From positions 1-45,124 of the forward strand of contig CAJOID010000036.1 in the NCBI GenBank assembly GCA_905234595.1: 45,124 nt of DNA. Direction: 5' to 3'. The notes below the pieces were generated by a model. The model saw only the letters and a program-made list of their open reading frames with translations. It searched no databases and was not told the DNA's origin. Source of the stretch: an uncultured Lachnospiraceae bacterium (GTDB taxonomy: Bacteria > Bacillota > Clostridia > Lachnospirales > Lachnospiraceae). This document shows, piece by piece, positions 17,074 through 24,769 of the stretch. Position 1 is the stretch's first letter; every line of letters starts with the position of its first letter. Both the position numbers and the translations under genes were made by a program.

Positions 17074-18359
17074 TAGCTGCGTTTACGGCCTGCATGATCA
17101 TTTTCGTGTATCCGCTTTTCCTGCTGGGTACCGTCACTCCTTCGCTGGCGAAATATACCATGGATTCGCTCGAAGATAATGCGAGCATCGTCGGCAGGCT
17201 TGGAGCATTTAATACGATAGGAAGTATCATAGGTACGTTCGTTCCTACATTTGTCAGCATACCTGCGGTCGGTACTTCGGTGACGTTCCTGATATTCGCC
17301 GGGATACTGCTGGTACTGGCACTCATTTATTTCGTAGGCAGAGGCAGGCCGGAAGCGGTGATGACCGGACTTATATTCGTGATCTGCGTTGTTTTCGGGC
17401 ACAACACGGCTTTTGCATTCTGGCAGGATGATCTGACGGTTGAGGATGAGTCGATATATAACTATCTGCAGGTGTATGAGACCGGTAACAGAGTGGTGCT
17501 CTCCACCAATGTGCTCTTCGGTGTGCAGTCCGTATATCTGCGTGAAGAGGGGCTGACAGGCCTGTACTATGATTATGCGATGGCTGCTCCGGTCATGGCG
17601 GGATATGAAGAGAAGGATGCTCCGATGAAGGTCCTCATCCTCGGTATGGGTACGGGCACCTATGCAACACAGTGTAACCGCTACTTCGGGGATATGGATA
17701 TCACGGGTGTGGAGATCGATCAGAAGATTACAGATCTGGCACATGAGTATTTTGAACTGGATGACGGGATAGAGGTCATCACATATGACGGCCGTGCATA
17801 TTTAAATGCCATCGATGGTACATATGATGTGATCATGGTGGATGCATATCAGGACATCACCATTCCTTTTCAGATGTCATCAGTCGAGTTCTTCTCGATG
17901 GTCCGGGACCATCTGAACCCGGGTGGGGTGATGGTCGTCAATATGAATATGCGCGGGCAGTCCGAAGGCAGCATAAATAACTATCTTGCCGATACAATAG
18001 CGAGTGTTTTTAATCAGGTATATACCGTGGATGTGGGCGGATCAACCAACCGCGAGCTTTTTGCATCCAATGATCCCGGAATGGTTGACAGACTTCGCGA
18101 CTATGCCGGGACTTCCGTTGTACAGAGCGGCGGTTCGGATGAATCGGTTCTCAGAGAAGAAGAACTTATATCCATGATGGGGTATGTATATTCACAGCTT
18201 GAGGAGTATAAAGCGGGCGATCTGATCATGACTGATGACAAAGCACCTGTTGAACTTCTGGGTATGCGTGTTATAGATGAGATTATCGGCGACGAGGTGG
18301 CTCAATACAAATCTATTTACCGTGAACGAGGTATCGGTGGACTTCTGGAGATCCTCTGA
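17019..18359 (+). CDS. C-terminal part of the fused membrane/spermidine-synthase-like protein (frameshifted)
   Basis: 446-residue frame whose first real family residues are about AVNTNFLVIAAF (from about 17050); the GTG at 17019 has no ribosome site and lies inside the upstream frame. It has further membrane helices up to about residue 140, then a cytoplasmic or surface domain with the SAM-type nucleotide-binding motif LILGMGTGTYA and the catalytic-region segment DAYQDITIPFQMSS typical of spermidine synthase-fold enzymes. Whether these fused proteins make polyamines is unproven. The frames are related by a -1 shift; no X-XXY-YYZ slippery heptamer is visible in the overlap. A short deletion of 3n+1 bases near 17035, or a sequencing error, is the likely cause. 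Confidence 0.78.
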   Translation: MDRSHTVIIFAVNTNFLVIAAFTACMIIFVYPLFLLGTVTPSLAKYTMDSLEDNASIVGRLGAFNTIGSIIGTFVPTFVSIPAVGTSVTFLIFAGILLVLALIYFVGRGRPEAVMTGLIFVICVVFGHNTAFAFWQDDLTVEDESIYNYLQVYETGNRVVLSTNVLFGVQSVYLREEGLTGLYYDYAMAAPVMAGYEEKDAPMKVLILGMGTGTYATQCNRYFGDMDITGVEIDQKITDLAHEYFELDDGIEVITYDGRAYLNAIDGTYDVIMVDAYQDITIPFQMSSVEFFSMVRDHLNPGGVMVVNMNMRGQSEGSINNYLADTIASVFNQVYTVDVGGSTNRELFASNDPGMVDRLRDYAGTSVVQSGGSDESVLREEELISMMGYVYSQLEEYKAGDLIMTDDKAPVELLGMRVIDEIIGDEVAQYKSIYRERGIGGLLEIL

Positions 18360-18499
18360 GAGCTTCGCTCTGCCTTCCGGAAACTGTCTGACATTTTTTC
18401 CCTATAATGGTATTGTATATGGTATTATAAAGGGGTGATAGGACATCAACATCATGATTCCTGACATAATTCAGTCCTGACACAGTGTCTTACGGCTCG

Positions 18500-18522
18500 G
18501 GATGAACGATATCCGTTCATCC
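18500..18522 (+). promoter_or_regulatory. Perfect 9-base hairpin in the 5' leader of the PAS chemoreceptor gene
   Basis: GGATGAACG (18500-18508), loop ATATC, CGTTCATCC (18514-18522), 36 bases before the ATG. A TATAAT lies at 18403-18408 without a good -35. The palindrome could be an operator or an RNA hairpin affecting translation; it is not followed by a T run. I see no match to c-di-GMP riboswitch core sequences. Confidence 0.45.
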
Positions 18523-18557
18523 ATATGGTATATCTGCAGATGGATGGGAGGTAGATT

Positions 18558-19976
18558 ATGTTTGGAAGAAAAGGTGCTGACAAACAGAATGATGTCGAAT
18601 TACGTATAGAGGCTCTGGAGCTTGAAAAGGCTGAGCTTGAGACAAAGCTTAAATGCAGTGAAACAGAACTGGATGCGGTTAACACCAGCACTCACCTCGG
18701 CATATGGAAATGCATTTATGATGATGAAGGAAATCAGGCCGGAGCTGTCTTTTCCGATGAATTCAGGAGGATGCTCGGTTATAACAGACAGGAACTTCCT
18801 GATACACTGGATGTTCTGGGGGGATTGATCCATCCGGACGATGTTAATGATGTATTTGCCGCATTCGGGGCTGCAGCTGCAGATCCGACCGGACGCAGCA
18901 GATATGATATCGATTACAGGCTTCTCACCAAGGCCGGGAATTATAAGTGGTTCCATGCCGCAGGTGAATGTCTTCGTAAGCCTGACGGGATTCCCTGGGA
19001 GTTCATAGGTACTTTCTCCGATATAGATGAACAGAAGAAGAATGAAGAGGTATTTCTTCATGATTCCAGACGCCAGCATGCGGTAGATAAGATGATGCTG
19101 GAAGGAAGCTGGAGCATGGATCTGACGAAGTATGCCATAGACGATCCGGCTTCACCGATGGTTTATTCCGACCAGTTCAAGAAGATCCTGGGATTCACTC
19201 CCGGTTCATCAGAGTTCCCCGATATCATGCAATCATGGATAACCAGGATACATCCGGATGATGTGCCCGGTGCATCCGCGGCCATGGGCAAACAGATGGC
19301 TGATCCCAGCGGAAGCACGGTGTTTGATATGGAGTACCGTATCAGACATAAGAACGGCGAGTACGTATGGGTGAGGGCTTCGAGCTATGTTGTATGGGAA
19401 GGTAATGTGCCGGTAATGGCTGCCGGAACCATCCTCGATATATCGGAACAGAAGAAGAACAAAGCCCGTTTCGAAGAGGAGATGGAACCCAACATAGAGT
19501 CTCTGAGAGCAGGAATAGCCGAGATCGCCGAGAATGTAGAGAAAGCGACTATCCAGATGCAGCAGGTTTCCAGCCAGCAGGAAGAAGTAAGTGCGGCTGC
19601 CAACGGAATAGAAGAAGCCGTGAGCGCATCCATGGAGATCATCGGAAGTATTCAGAATATAGCAGATCAGACGAATCTGCTGTCTCTTAATGCATCTATA
19701 GAGGCTGCCAGAGCAGGAGAAGCCGGCAGAGGTTTCGCAGTGGTTGCAACCGAGGTTCAGAGCCTGTCCAATTCAACGAAGGAAACGACCGCGCATATAT
19801 CCGATAAGCTCACCAATGTAAATGATTCGGTTAAGGGTATTCTCGACAAGATCAGGCTGATCAGCGAGGGTGTTGAACGCGAAGCCGATGAAATGAGCAC
19901 GATCAACGCTACTATCGAAGAACTGCATGCTTCGGCTGATGTGATCGGGCAGATGGCGAAGACACTTTATAACTGA
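18558..19976 (+). CDS. Cytosolic tandem-PAS chemoreceptor
   Basis: 472-residue methyl-accepting-type receptor with no membrane segment. N-terminal coiled coil (about 8-40), PAS_3-type domain 1 (about 42-165, [13 protein letters not shown] ... FSDIDEQKK), PAS domain 2 (about 175-300, [13 protein letters not shown] ... LDISEQKK), then a short receptor signalling domain (about 305-472) with the tip [20 protein letters not shown]. The signalling part is shorter than in the transmembrane receptor. PAS pairs commonly bind a cofactor or metabolite, so this should sense a cytoplasmic signal such as redox or a metabolite; no cofactor-binding residue can be assigned by eye. GGGAGG precedes the ATG. Confidence 0.92.
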   Translation: MFGRKGADKQNDVELRIEALELEKAELETKLKCSETELDAVNTSTHLGIWKCIYDDEGNQAGAVFSDEFRRMLGYNRQELPDTLDVLGGLIHPDDVNDVFAAFGAAAADPTGRSRYDIDYRLLTKAGNYKWFHAAGECLRKPDGIPWEFIGTFSDIDEQKKNEEVFLHDSRRQHAVDKMMLEGSWSMDLTKYAIDDPASPMVYSDQFKKILGFTPGSSEFPDIMQSWITRIHPDDVPGASAAMGKQMADPSGSTVFDMEYRIRHKNGEYVWVRASSYVVWEGNVPVMAAGTILDISEQKKNKARFEEEMEPNIESLRAGIAEIAENVEKATIQMQQVSSQQEEVSAAANGIEEAVSASMEIIGSIQNIADQTNLLSLNASIEAARAGEAGRGFAVVATEVQSLSNSTKETTAHISDKLTNVNDSVKGILDKIRLISEGVEREADEMSTINATIEELHASADVIGQMAKTLYN

Positions 19977-19993
19977 AAAACCGGACTGCCGGT

Positions 19994-20020
19994 TAAGTCC
20001 TGAAGATATGCTGCCGATAT
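19994..20020 (+). promoter_or_regulatory. Sigma-28 (SigD/FliA) promoter
   Basis: TAAG (19994-19997), exactly 15 bases, GCCGATAT (20013-20020). The flagellar sigma factor consensus is TAAA-N15-GCCGATAA, so there is one mismatch in each box and perfect spacing. It lies about 87 bases before the DUF6033-like gene and directly after the PAS chemoreceptor stop. Confidence 0.75.
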
Positions 20021-20046
20021 GATGGATAGAGTATAGGTGTACTATG

Positions 20047-20064
20047 CGCCCAACGGACTGGGCG
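20047..20064 (+). promoter_or_regulatory. Stem-loop in the 5' leader of the DUF6033-like gene
   Basis: CGCCCA (20047-20052), loop ACGGAC, TGGGCG (20059-20064), followed by a second short stem ACCG...CGGT (20066-20080). The pair sits between the sigma-28 promoter and the strong AAGGAGG ribosome site, as a structured untranslated leader. Confidence 0.4.
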
Positions 20065-20106
20065 TACCGTGGGAATCGGTGAGGTGATAACAAGGAGGTT
20101 GATCGT

Positions 20107-21093
20107 ATGAGCAGTATTTCTTTTAACCCTTTCCGCAGGGTGTCGGAGAGCGTGCAGGATGATCGCACGCAGGCAACTCAACAGACAGGACAGGATAATA
20201 AGCCGGCCGGAGGCGGCTGGAACAGTGAAGCGGGTGCAGTGTCTTTTTCCGCAGACAGATATGCGCAGGCTGATGCATACTCAAAGACAGGCCGGGCAAC
20301 AGCCGGCGGCAAAGCTGTGCGGGCAGGATGGAAGAGCCCCATCCCGGCAATGCTTGATAATGATGAGTATGGCAAGGTCATAGGCGAACCGAAGCTGTCC
20401 GACAAGGCAGCCGAGTATTATAAGCAGCTTAAGAGTAAGTTCGGCAACCTCGATTTCGTACTGGTGGGTAAGGATTCCATCCAGGCAGCCAAGGCACACG
20501 CCAACAGCTACGGCAATGCCAGTCACATGGTAGTGCTCATAGATGAGGAGAAACTCGAACGTATGGCTACGGACGAGAATTTCCGCAAGAAATATGAAGC
20601 GATCATATCCCAGGCGCAAAACGGAGGAAGCAGACTCAGTCAGCTCGCAGCCCAGAATCCGAACATCATGAAGGTTGGGATCAATAATTCCGGAGACGGA
20701 CGCGGATCGTTCGTTGCCGCCTGCCTGAAGGGAACATCGGATATCTCCGCGAAAATGGCCGAGAAGCGTGCTGCCAGGAAGGCAGAGGCCAAGGCAGCTG
20801 AGAAGAAGGCTCATAAGAAGCATGATGAGGAAGCCCGCCTTGAGCGCAGAGAGAAGAGGCATGCCGAGGAAGACGATCTCAGAGAGAAGATTGCCGAGAG
20901 ACGTAACAGGACAGTCATTGATGAGAGAGACTTCAGCGAATATGAGAATAATGACGAATATGAGCTGATATATGCGGACAGCATGGATGAACTGATCGCC
21001 AAGCTCGAAGAATACAATGCTAAGTCCGGGTATGGAGTAACTGAAGCAGACGCCGGAGTTCCTGCAGGACAATACATGAACTATCAGGCGTAG
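20107..21093 (+). CDS. DUF6033-like protein, likely in the sigma-28 regulon
   Basis: Soluble 328-residue protein of a family I recognise from Lachnospiraceae (DUF6033, assignment by memory); no function is known to me. No signal peptide or membrane segment. Residues 1-85 are polar and low in complexity (SSISFNPFRRVSE, many Gln/Gly/Ser); about 95-215 form a compact alpha/beta domain (AAEYYKQLKSKFGNLDFVLV ... ASHMVVLIDEEKLERM); about 220-270 is a highly charged Lys/Arg/Glu/Ala helix; the C-terminus is acidic. ATG has AAGGAGG 8 bases upstream. A sigma-28 type promoter precedes it and a strong terminator follows, so it is a single-gene transcript expressed with flagellar late genes. A flagellum- or chemotaxis-linked role is therefore suggested. 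Confidence 0.65.
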   Translation: MSSISFNPFRRVSESVQDDRTQATQQTGQDNKPAGGGWNSEAGAVSFSADRYAQADAYSKTGRATAGGKAVRAGWKSPIPAMLDNDEYGKVIGEPKLSDKAAEYYKQLKSKFGNLDFVLVGKDSIQAAKAHANSYGNASHMVVLIDEEKLERMATDENFRKKYEAIISQAQNGGSRLSQLAAQNPNIMKVGINNSGDGRGSFVAACLKGTSDISAKMAEKRAARKAEAKAAEKKAHKKHDEEARLERREKRHAEEDDLREKIAERRNRTVIDERDFSEYENNDEYELIYADSMDELIAKLEEYNAKSGYGVTEADAGVPAGQYMNYQA

Positions 21094-21155
21094 AGGGCAG
21101 GCCGGAGCGGAGTCCGTGGCGAAGGCCGGGCATCGACAGAGTGTTTGTGAAATAT

Positions 21156-21188
21156 CGGTCGGGGTACATTTGTACCCCGGCCGTTTTG
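21156..21188 (+). terminator. Rho-independent terminator after the DUF6033-like gene
   Basis: CGGTCGGGGTACA (21156-21168), loop TT, TGTACCCCGGCCG (21171-21183), followed by TTTTGTGT. Thirteen-base stem with one G-U pair. Confidence 0.9.
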
Positions 21189-21207
21189 TGTGGCTTAGAG
21201 GGGGATT

Positions 21208-21244
21208 TACGGGTCAGCAAGCCGCGACGGAGGATTGACCCGTA
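21208..21244. repeat. 37-base palindromic repeat, copy 1
   Basis: Ends TACGGGTCA and TGACCCGTA form a perfect 9-base inverted repeat around a 19-base, G/C-rich centre. A second copy of the same length and near-identical sequence lies at 21282-21318; 37 bases separate them. Confidence 0.75.
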
Positions 21245-21281
21245 GAGGGGCTGTCTCCGCGAGCCGGGGAAGCGTAGGAAT

Positions 21282-21318
21282 TACGGGTCAGCAGGCCGCA
21301 CCGAAGGATTGACCCGTA
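21282..21318. repeat. 37-base palindromic repeat, copy 2
   Basis: Same TACGGGTCA...TGACCCGTA ends as copy 1; the centre differs at a few positions (GCAGGCCGCACCGAAGGAT against GCAAGCCGCGACGGAGGAT). The ribosome site of the next gene begins right after it. Confidence 0.75.
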
Positions 21319-21330
21319 AAGGGGGATATT

Positions 21331-23073
21331 ATGTATACCTCTGCCACTTTATGTGATATACTATCTTTTATGATGTTTGGAAAAAAGAAGAAAACCCAGA
21401 ACAATATAGTATCTGAGACCGCAGAAGCGTCCGAAGCAGCGTCCGAAGCAGCAGAGCCCGCGGCGACCGCAGAAGCAACCGAAGCGACCGCAGAGGCAAC
21501 CTCAGCATCGGCGGTAGCAGAAGCAACCGAAGCAGCGGCTGCAACCGAAGCAGTTGAAGCAGCGGAAGCCGGGCGGAAGTCGCGCAGGAAGAAGCGCAAG
21601 TCCAAAGATGCTAAAGACGCGCCCGGTCAGTCTGATACCGGGGATGAAGCCAAGGCTGATACCAAGTCTGACACCAAGTCTGATGCTAAGTCCGACAAGG
21701 CCAGAGCCCGCAAAAAGAAGAAGCGTCAGAAAACTCTCAAATATTTTCTGATCGGTATTGTCGTCGTAGTCATAGCTGTGAGTACGGTCACCTTCATGCG
21801 CACCAAGCTTCTGACCACGCAGCTGGATATGGCGAAGAACTATATGGATAATGAGCAGTGGGATGAAGCCGAAGCTGCCTATAACCAGGCGCTCCGCATA
21901 TTCCACAATAGTGCTGACGCATATCTGGGTCTTGCCGAAGTGTCCATCGGACGCGGGGAACTTACGGAAGCGATTCGTATCCTCGAAGACGGTATAGCGA
22001 TCACTCATTCCGCCAATCTGGAGAAATCCAGGGATGTGATCATGGATCAGGTGTTTGCCACCTACGTGCTGGACAGCTATCTGGTCAATATCCTGCCGGA
22101 TGAGACTGCCAAACTTACCGTCGAGCACCGAAGCGAAGACATGAACTTCTCAGTCACCTGGTCCAGTGCCGATGAGTCCATAGGAACGGTTGATGAAGAC
22201 GGTAATATCAAAGCGATCAAAGAGGGCACGACCAAGATCATAGCCAACATAGGTAATGAGACATGGGGATACCGCGATGTATCAGCCACGCTGATCGTCG
22301 GCGTGATCGTGACATATCTGGAGGAACAGGGATGTGACTATGTATCCACTCCTACCGGTATGATGGCTCCCTGCTTCGTATATCAGCAGAATGACGACGG
22401 ATACCGTATCTATGACGGTACACTGGAGATAGAGCAGGGCAACGCTACATATAATCTGACGAAATGCAAGAGGTCGGATCCCGATCCCGAGGGATACGTA
22501 ACATATGATATTGAATACAAGATCAATGCTCCGACCAAGTTCGGCATCATTACGGATTCGAAGGAAGCCAAGCATGAATGGTATTATAACCAGGTGGCCG
22601 AAGAGATGCTCCTGTGTGATGATTACACCGGACTCATATTCAGCGTACAGGATCTGTATGGTCAGGAAGGCCTGATCTATGATTCGACCGTTGAGTGGAA
22701 TGACATGGAATATCACATCACGGGTACGACCGAATCCATGTGGAGTAATGACGAAGATAACGAGAACCGTGTGGAAGAGAACTGGGCCGTAACATTCAGC
22801 CCTCTGACCTCGACCACCTGGGCTGAGGCCGTGGCTGTGAACACAGTCAAGATCACAGCCAGGCTTCCCGCGGAATATGAAGGCCTGTGTCTGGCACTCG
22901 ATAAGCACGGCATTACCGATTATAAGGATCCGGATGTCGAGGATGAGGAATACGAGTATGACGCGGCGCAGACATTTACCGACAGACACTTCTTCGAGCC
23001 CGAAGAAGACGGCACGGTACGCAAACCCGAGGATTATTACATAGTTCGTCTAAGGGATTTCATAGATAAATGA
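21331..23073 (+). CDS. Membrane-anchored TPR and Ig-like (BIG2) domain protein
   Basis: 580-residue protein of unknown role. Residues about 25-85 are almost entirely Ala, Glu, Thr and Ser (repeated EATAEA-type units), about 86-135 are strongly basic with Lys-Ser-Asp repeats, and a single membrane helix lies at about 138-158 (FLIGIVVVVIAVSTVTF). After it come one or two TPR units (about 165-235, MDNEQWDEAEAAYNQALRI), a BIG2-like Ig fold (about 255-325, VTWSSADESIGTVDEDGN) and an unassigned C-terminal domain. The long N-terminal tail would be cytoplasmic and the rest outside. ATG 21331 has GGGGG six bases upstream; an alternative start is the MMFGKKKK ATG pair at 21370/21373, which resembles the N-termini of such proteins but lacks a ribosome site. 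Confidence 0.7.
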   Translation: MYTSATLCDILSFMMFGKKKKTQNNIVSETAEASEAASEAAEPAATAEATEATAEATSASAVAEATEAAAATEAVEAAEAGRKSRRKKRKSKDAKDAPGQSDTGDEAKADTKSDTKSDAKSDKARARKKKKRQKTLKYFLIGIVVVVIAVSTVTFMRTKLLTTQLDMAKNYMDNEQWDEAEAAYNQALRIFHNSADAYLGLAEVSIGRGELTEAIRILEDGIAITHSANLEKSRDVIMDQVFATYVLDSYLVNILPDETAKLTVEHRSEDMNFSVTWSSADESIGTVDEDGNIKAIKEGTTKIIANIGNETWGYRDVSATLIVGVIVTYLEEQGCDYVSTPTGMMAPCFVYQQNDDGYRIYDGTLEIEQGNATYNLTKCKRSDPDPEGYVTYDIEYKINAPTKFGIITDSKEAKHEWYYNQVAEEMLLCDDYTGLIFSVQDLYGQEGLIYDSTVEWNDMEYHITGTTESMWSNDEDNENRVEENWAVTFSPLTSTTWAEAVAVNTVKITARLPAEYEGLCLALDKHGITDYKDPDVEDEEYEYDAAQTFTDRHFFEPEEDGTVRKPEDYYIVRLRDFIDK

Positions 23074-23095
23074 TGAACGAGAGGAATATCTGAAA

Positions 23096-23977
23096 ATGAA
23101 TTCAAAGGTATCAAACGTTATTAAAACAGGTATCATACTGACGCTGACCATGATGATACCCGTGATCATGCTTAAATGCGCGTCTTTGAGTGTACATGCC
23201 GCTGAGCTGAGCGATGAACAGGCTGTAAAAGAAGTCTTCGATGCGGCATACTATGCATCCCATAATCCTGATGTCGTCATAGCGCGTGGGGACAGCACTG
23301 ATGCTTTGCTTAAGCATTATATGGAATCCGGACTCAGAGAAGGCAGGAGTGCGAGTGCCGGCTTTAATCCCCGTGCCTACCGTGCAAGATATGCCGATCT
23401 GGATGCGGCATTCGGTGATGACTGGATCCGTTACGTGAAACATTATGTAAACTACGGCAAGGCTGAGAACAGAGACGCTTCTCCCATGCCTCAGACTGCT
23501 TTCACAGGTAATTCCGGATCAGCGGAGGAGTATACATGCCTCGGTTCATACACTACCAAATATAAGGACGGTGTTCCCAGGTCTGTCAATGTGGGTATCG
23601 CTGCCGCCGGTATAAACGGCGTGAAAGTGGCACCCGGTGCAGAGTTCTCCTTTACAAATACCATACCTGCCAGAACCGTTGAGAACGGATATCAGGAAGC
23701 TACCGTATTTGTAAACAAAGAAAAGGTTAAAGGTCTCGGAGGCGGTATCTGTCAGGTTTCGTCCACTCTGTATGCATGCATGAAGACGGTTGGACTGGCT
23801 GCTACCGAGAGACATCCTCATTCCCTGCCGGTAGATTATCTGCCTGAAGGATGGGATGCGACCATATCCGGACAGAGTGTGGATCTGAAGTTCGTCAATA
23901 CCTACAGCACACCGCTTATGATCGCCGCACAGGCAGATCACGGCAAACTTACTGTCAGCCTGTATCTTAAGAACTGA
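23096..23977 (+). CDS. Exported VanW-family protein
   Basis: 293 residues. Signal peptide or anchor at about 8-35 ending SLSVHAAELS. Residues about 40-130 carry a repeated motif (FDAAYYASHNPDVV ... GLREGRSAS ... FNPRAYRARYADL) found in clostridial cell-surface proteins. About 145-293 is a VanW domain: YTTKYKDGVPRSVNVGIAA, GAEFSFTNTIPART, and the diagnostic GLGGGICQVSSTLYA followed by RHPHSLPVDYLP. VanW occurs in some vancomycin-resistance clusters, but its biochemical role is unclear and most clostridial VanW proteins are not in such clusters. No van genes are nearby. GAGAGGA precedes the ATG by about 10 bases. It may share a transcript with the TPR protein 22 bases upstream. Confidence 0.85.
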   Translation: MNSKVSNVIKTGIILTLTMMIPVIMLKCASLSVHAAELSDEQAVKEVFDAAYYASHNPDVVIARGDSTDALLKHYMESGLREGRSASAGFNPRAYRARYADLDAAFGDDWIRYVKHYVNYGKAENRDASPMPQTAFTGNSGSAEEYTCLGSYTTKYKDGVPRSVNVGIAAAGINGVKVAPGAEFSFTNTIPARTVENGYQEATVFVNKEKVKGLGGGICQVSSTLYACMKTVGLAATERHPHSLPVDYLPEGWDATISGQSVDLKFVNTYSTPLMIAAQADHGKLTVSLYLKN

Positions 23978-24019
23978 TAGTGTATAAGTGCTGTTTTGAT
24001 ACCTTGTCAAAAATAGTGC

Positions 24020-24048
24020 TTGCTTTTTCACGGCATACTTGATATTAT
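24020..24048 (+). promoter_or_regulatory. Promoter of the tRNA-Glu gene
   Basis: TTGCTT (24020-24025), 17-base spacer, TATTAT (24043-24048), about 45 bases before the tRNA. Confidence 0.6.
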
Positions 24049-24092
24049 AGTTAAGCGTTCGTGTTCTGACACGGATGCGGGCACGTATCTGT

Positions 24093-24164
24093 GGCTCGTT
24101 GGTCAAGCGGTTAAGACGCCGCCCTCTCACGGCGGAAACAGCGGTTCGATTCCGCTACGGGCTA
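24093..24164 (+). tRNA. tRNA-Glu, anticodon CTC
   Basis: Cloverleaf: acceptor GGCTCGT/ACGGGCT, D arm with GGTCAAGCGGTTAAGAC, anticodon stem CCGCC/GGCGG enclosing loop CTCTCAC (anticodon CTC at 24126-24128, reads GAG), and T arm AGCGG-TTCGATT-CCGCT. CCA is not encoded (ACTA follows). The first pair is G1-U72 rather than G-C, and 4:69 is U-G. Confidence 0.93.
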
Positions 24165-24180
24165 CTATAGAGTTATCGTT

Positions 24181-24215
24181 TTAAGTGGGCTTTTACGAGC
24201 CCACTTAATTATTTC
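24181..24215 (+). terminator. Terminator after tRNA-Glu
   Basis: TTAAGTGGGCT (24181-24191), loop TTTACG, AGCCCACTTAA (24198-24208), then TTATTTCG. Perfect 11-base stem with a moderately T-rich tail. Confidence 0.8.
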
Positions 24216-24256
24216 GTTTGACATATTTGTGTCCAGTCTTGATGAAGGGAAAGATA

Positions 24257-24727
24257 GTGTCACGTCATAGCGATTACGAACAGAAAACGGAAGAACTGCT
24301 TCGCCCTATAGCGGAGGAATACGGCGTCGAAATATATGATGTCGAGTATGTCAGAGAAGGAGCAGATTACTACCTGAGGGCATATATAGACAAACAGGAC
24401 GGTGTGAACATCGGAGACTGCGAAAATGTGAGCCGTGCCCTGTCGGATGCACTGGATGCTGCTGACTTCATACCGGATGCATATATTCTCGAGGTATCGA
24501 GTCCGGGACTCGGCCGTAAGCTGACCAAGGATAAACATCTGGACCGCAGCATAGGCGATGAAGTGGATATACGGTTCTACAAGCCGCCGGACGGCTTTAA
24601 GACCAAGGATATCTCTGGTGTGCTTGACGGATACGATCCGGAGCATATAACCGTGAACGTAGACGGTGAGACCATCAGTTTTGACAGAAAGGCAATAGCG
24701 CAGATTAGACTCGCATTTGACTTTTGA
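24257..24727 (+). CDS. rimP: Ribosome maturation factor RimP
   Basis: Helps mature the 30S subunit. 156 residues from GTG 24257, which has AAGGGA about 7 bases upstream; the in-frame ATG at 24242 has no ribosome site and would add only MKGKI. Motifs: LLRPIAEEYGVEIYDVEYVREG (N-domain), YIDKQDGVNIGDCENVSRALS and the diagnostic EVSSPGLGRKLTKDKHL, then the small SH3-like C-domain. First gene of the rimP-nusA-infB cluster. A TTGACA at 24218-24223 could be its -35, but no convincing -10 follows at the right distance. Confidence 0.93.
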   Translation: MSRHSDYEQKTEELLRPIAEEYGVEIYDVEYVREGADYYLRAYIDKQDGVNIGDCENVSRALSDALDAADFIPDAYILEVSSPGLGRKLTKDKHLDRSIGDEVDIRFYKPPDGFKTKDISGVLDGYDPEHITVNVDGETISFDRKAIAQIRLAFDF

Positions 24728-24769
24728 ATATATCGACCAGATAACACTTAATTCTAAGGAGGATTAAAA

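Noticed and set aside
18410-18557. c-di-GMP riboswitch before the PAS chemoreceptor
   Set aside because: The leader is the right size and the context is tempting, but none of the conserved GEMM core sequences are present.
21208-21318. Short CRISPR array
   Set aside because: Only two units, each itself a long palindrome, and no cas genes.
23096-23977. Vancomycin-resistance determinant
   Set aside because: VanW-like domain only; no vanA/B ligase, vanH, vanX, or vanRS genes nearby, and VanW proteins are common in susceptible clostridia.
24218-24247. Promoter TTGACA for rimP
   Set aside because: Good -35 match, but the hexamer at the proper distance (GATGAA) is not a convincing -10, so it is not listed as a feature.
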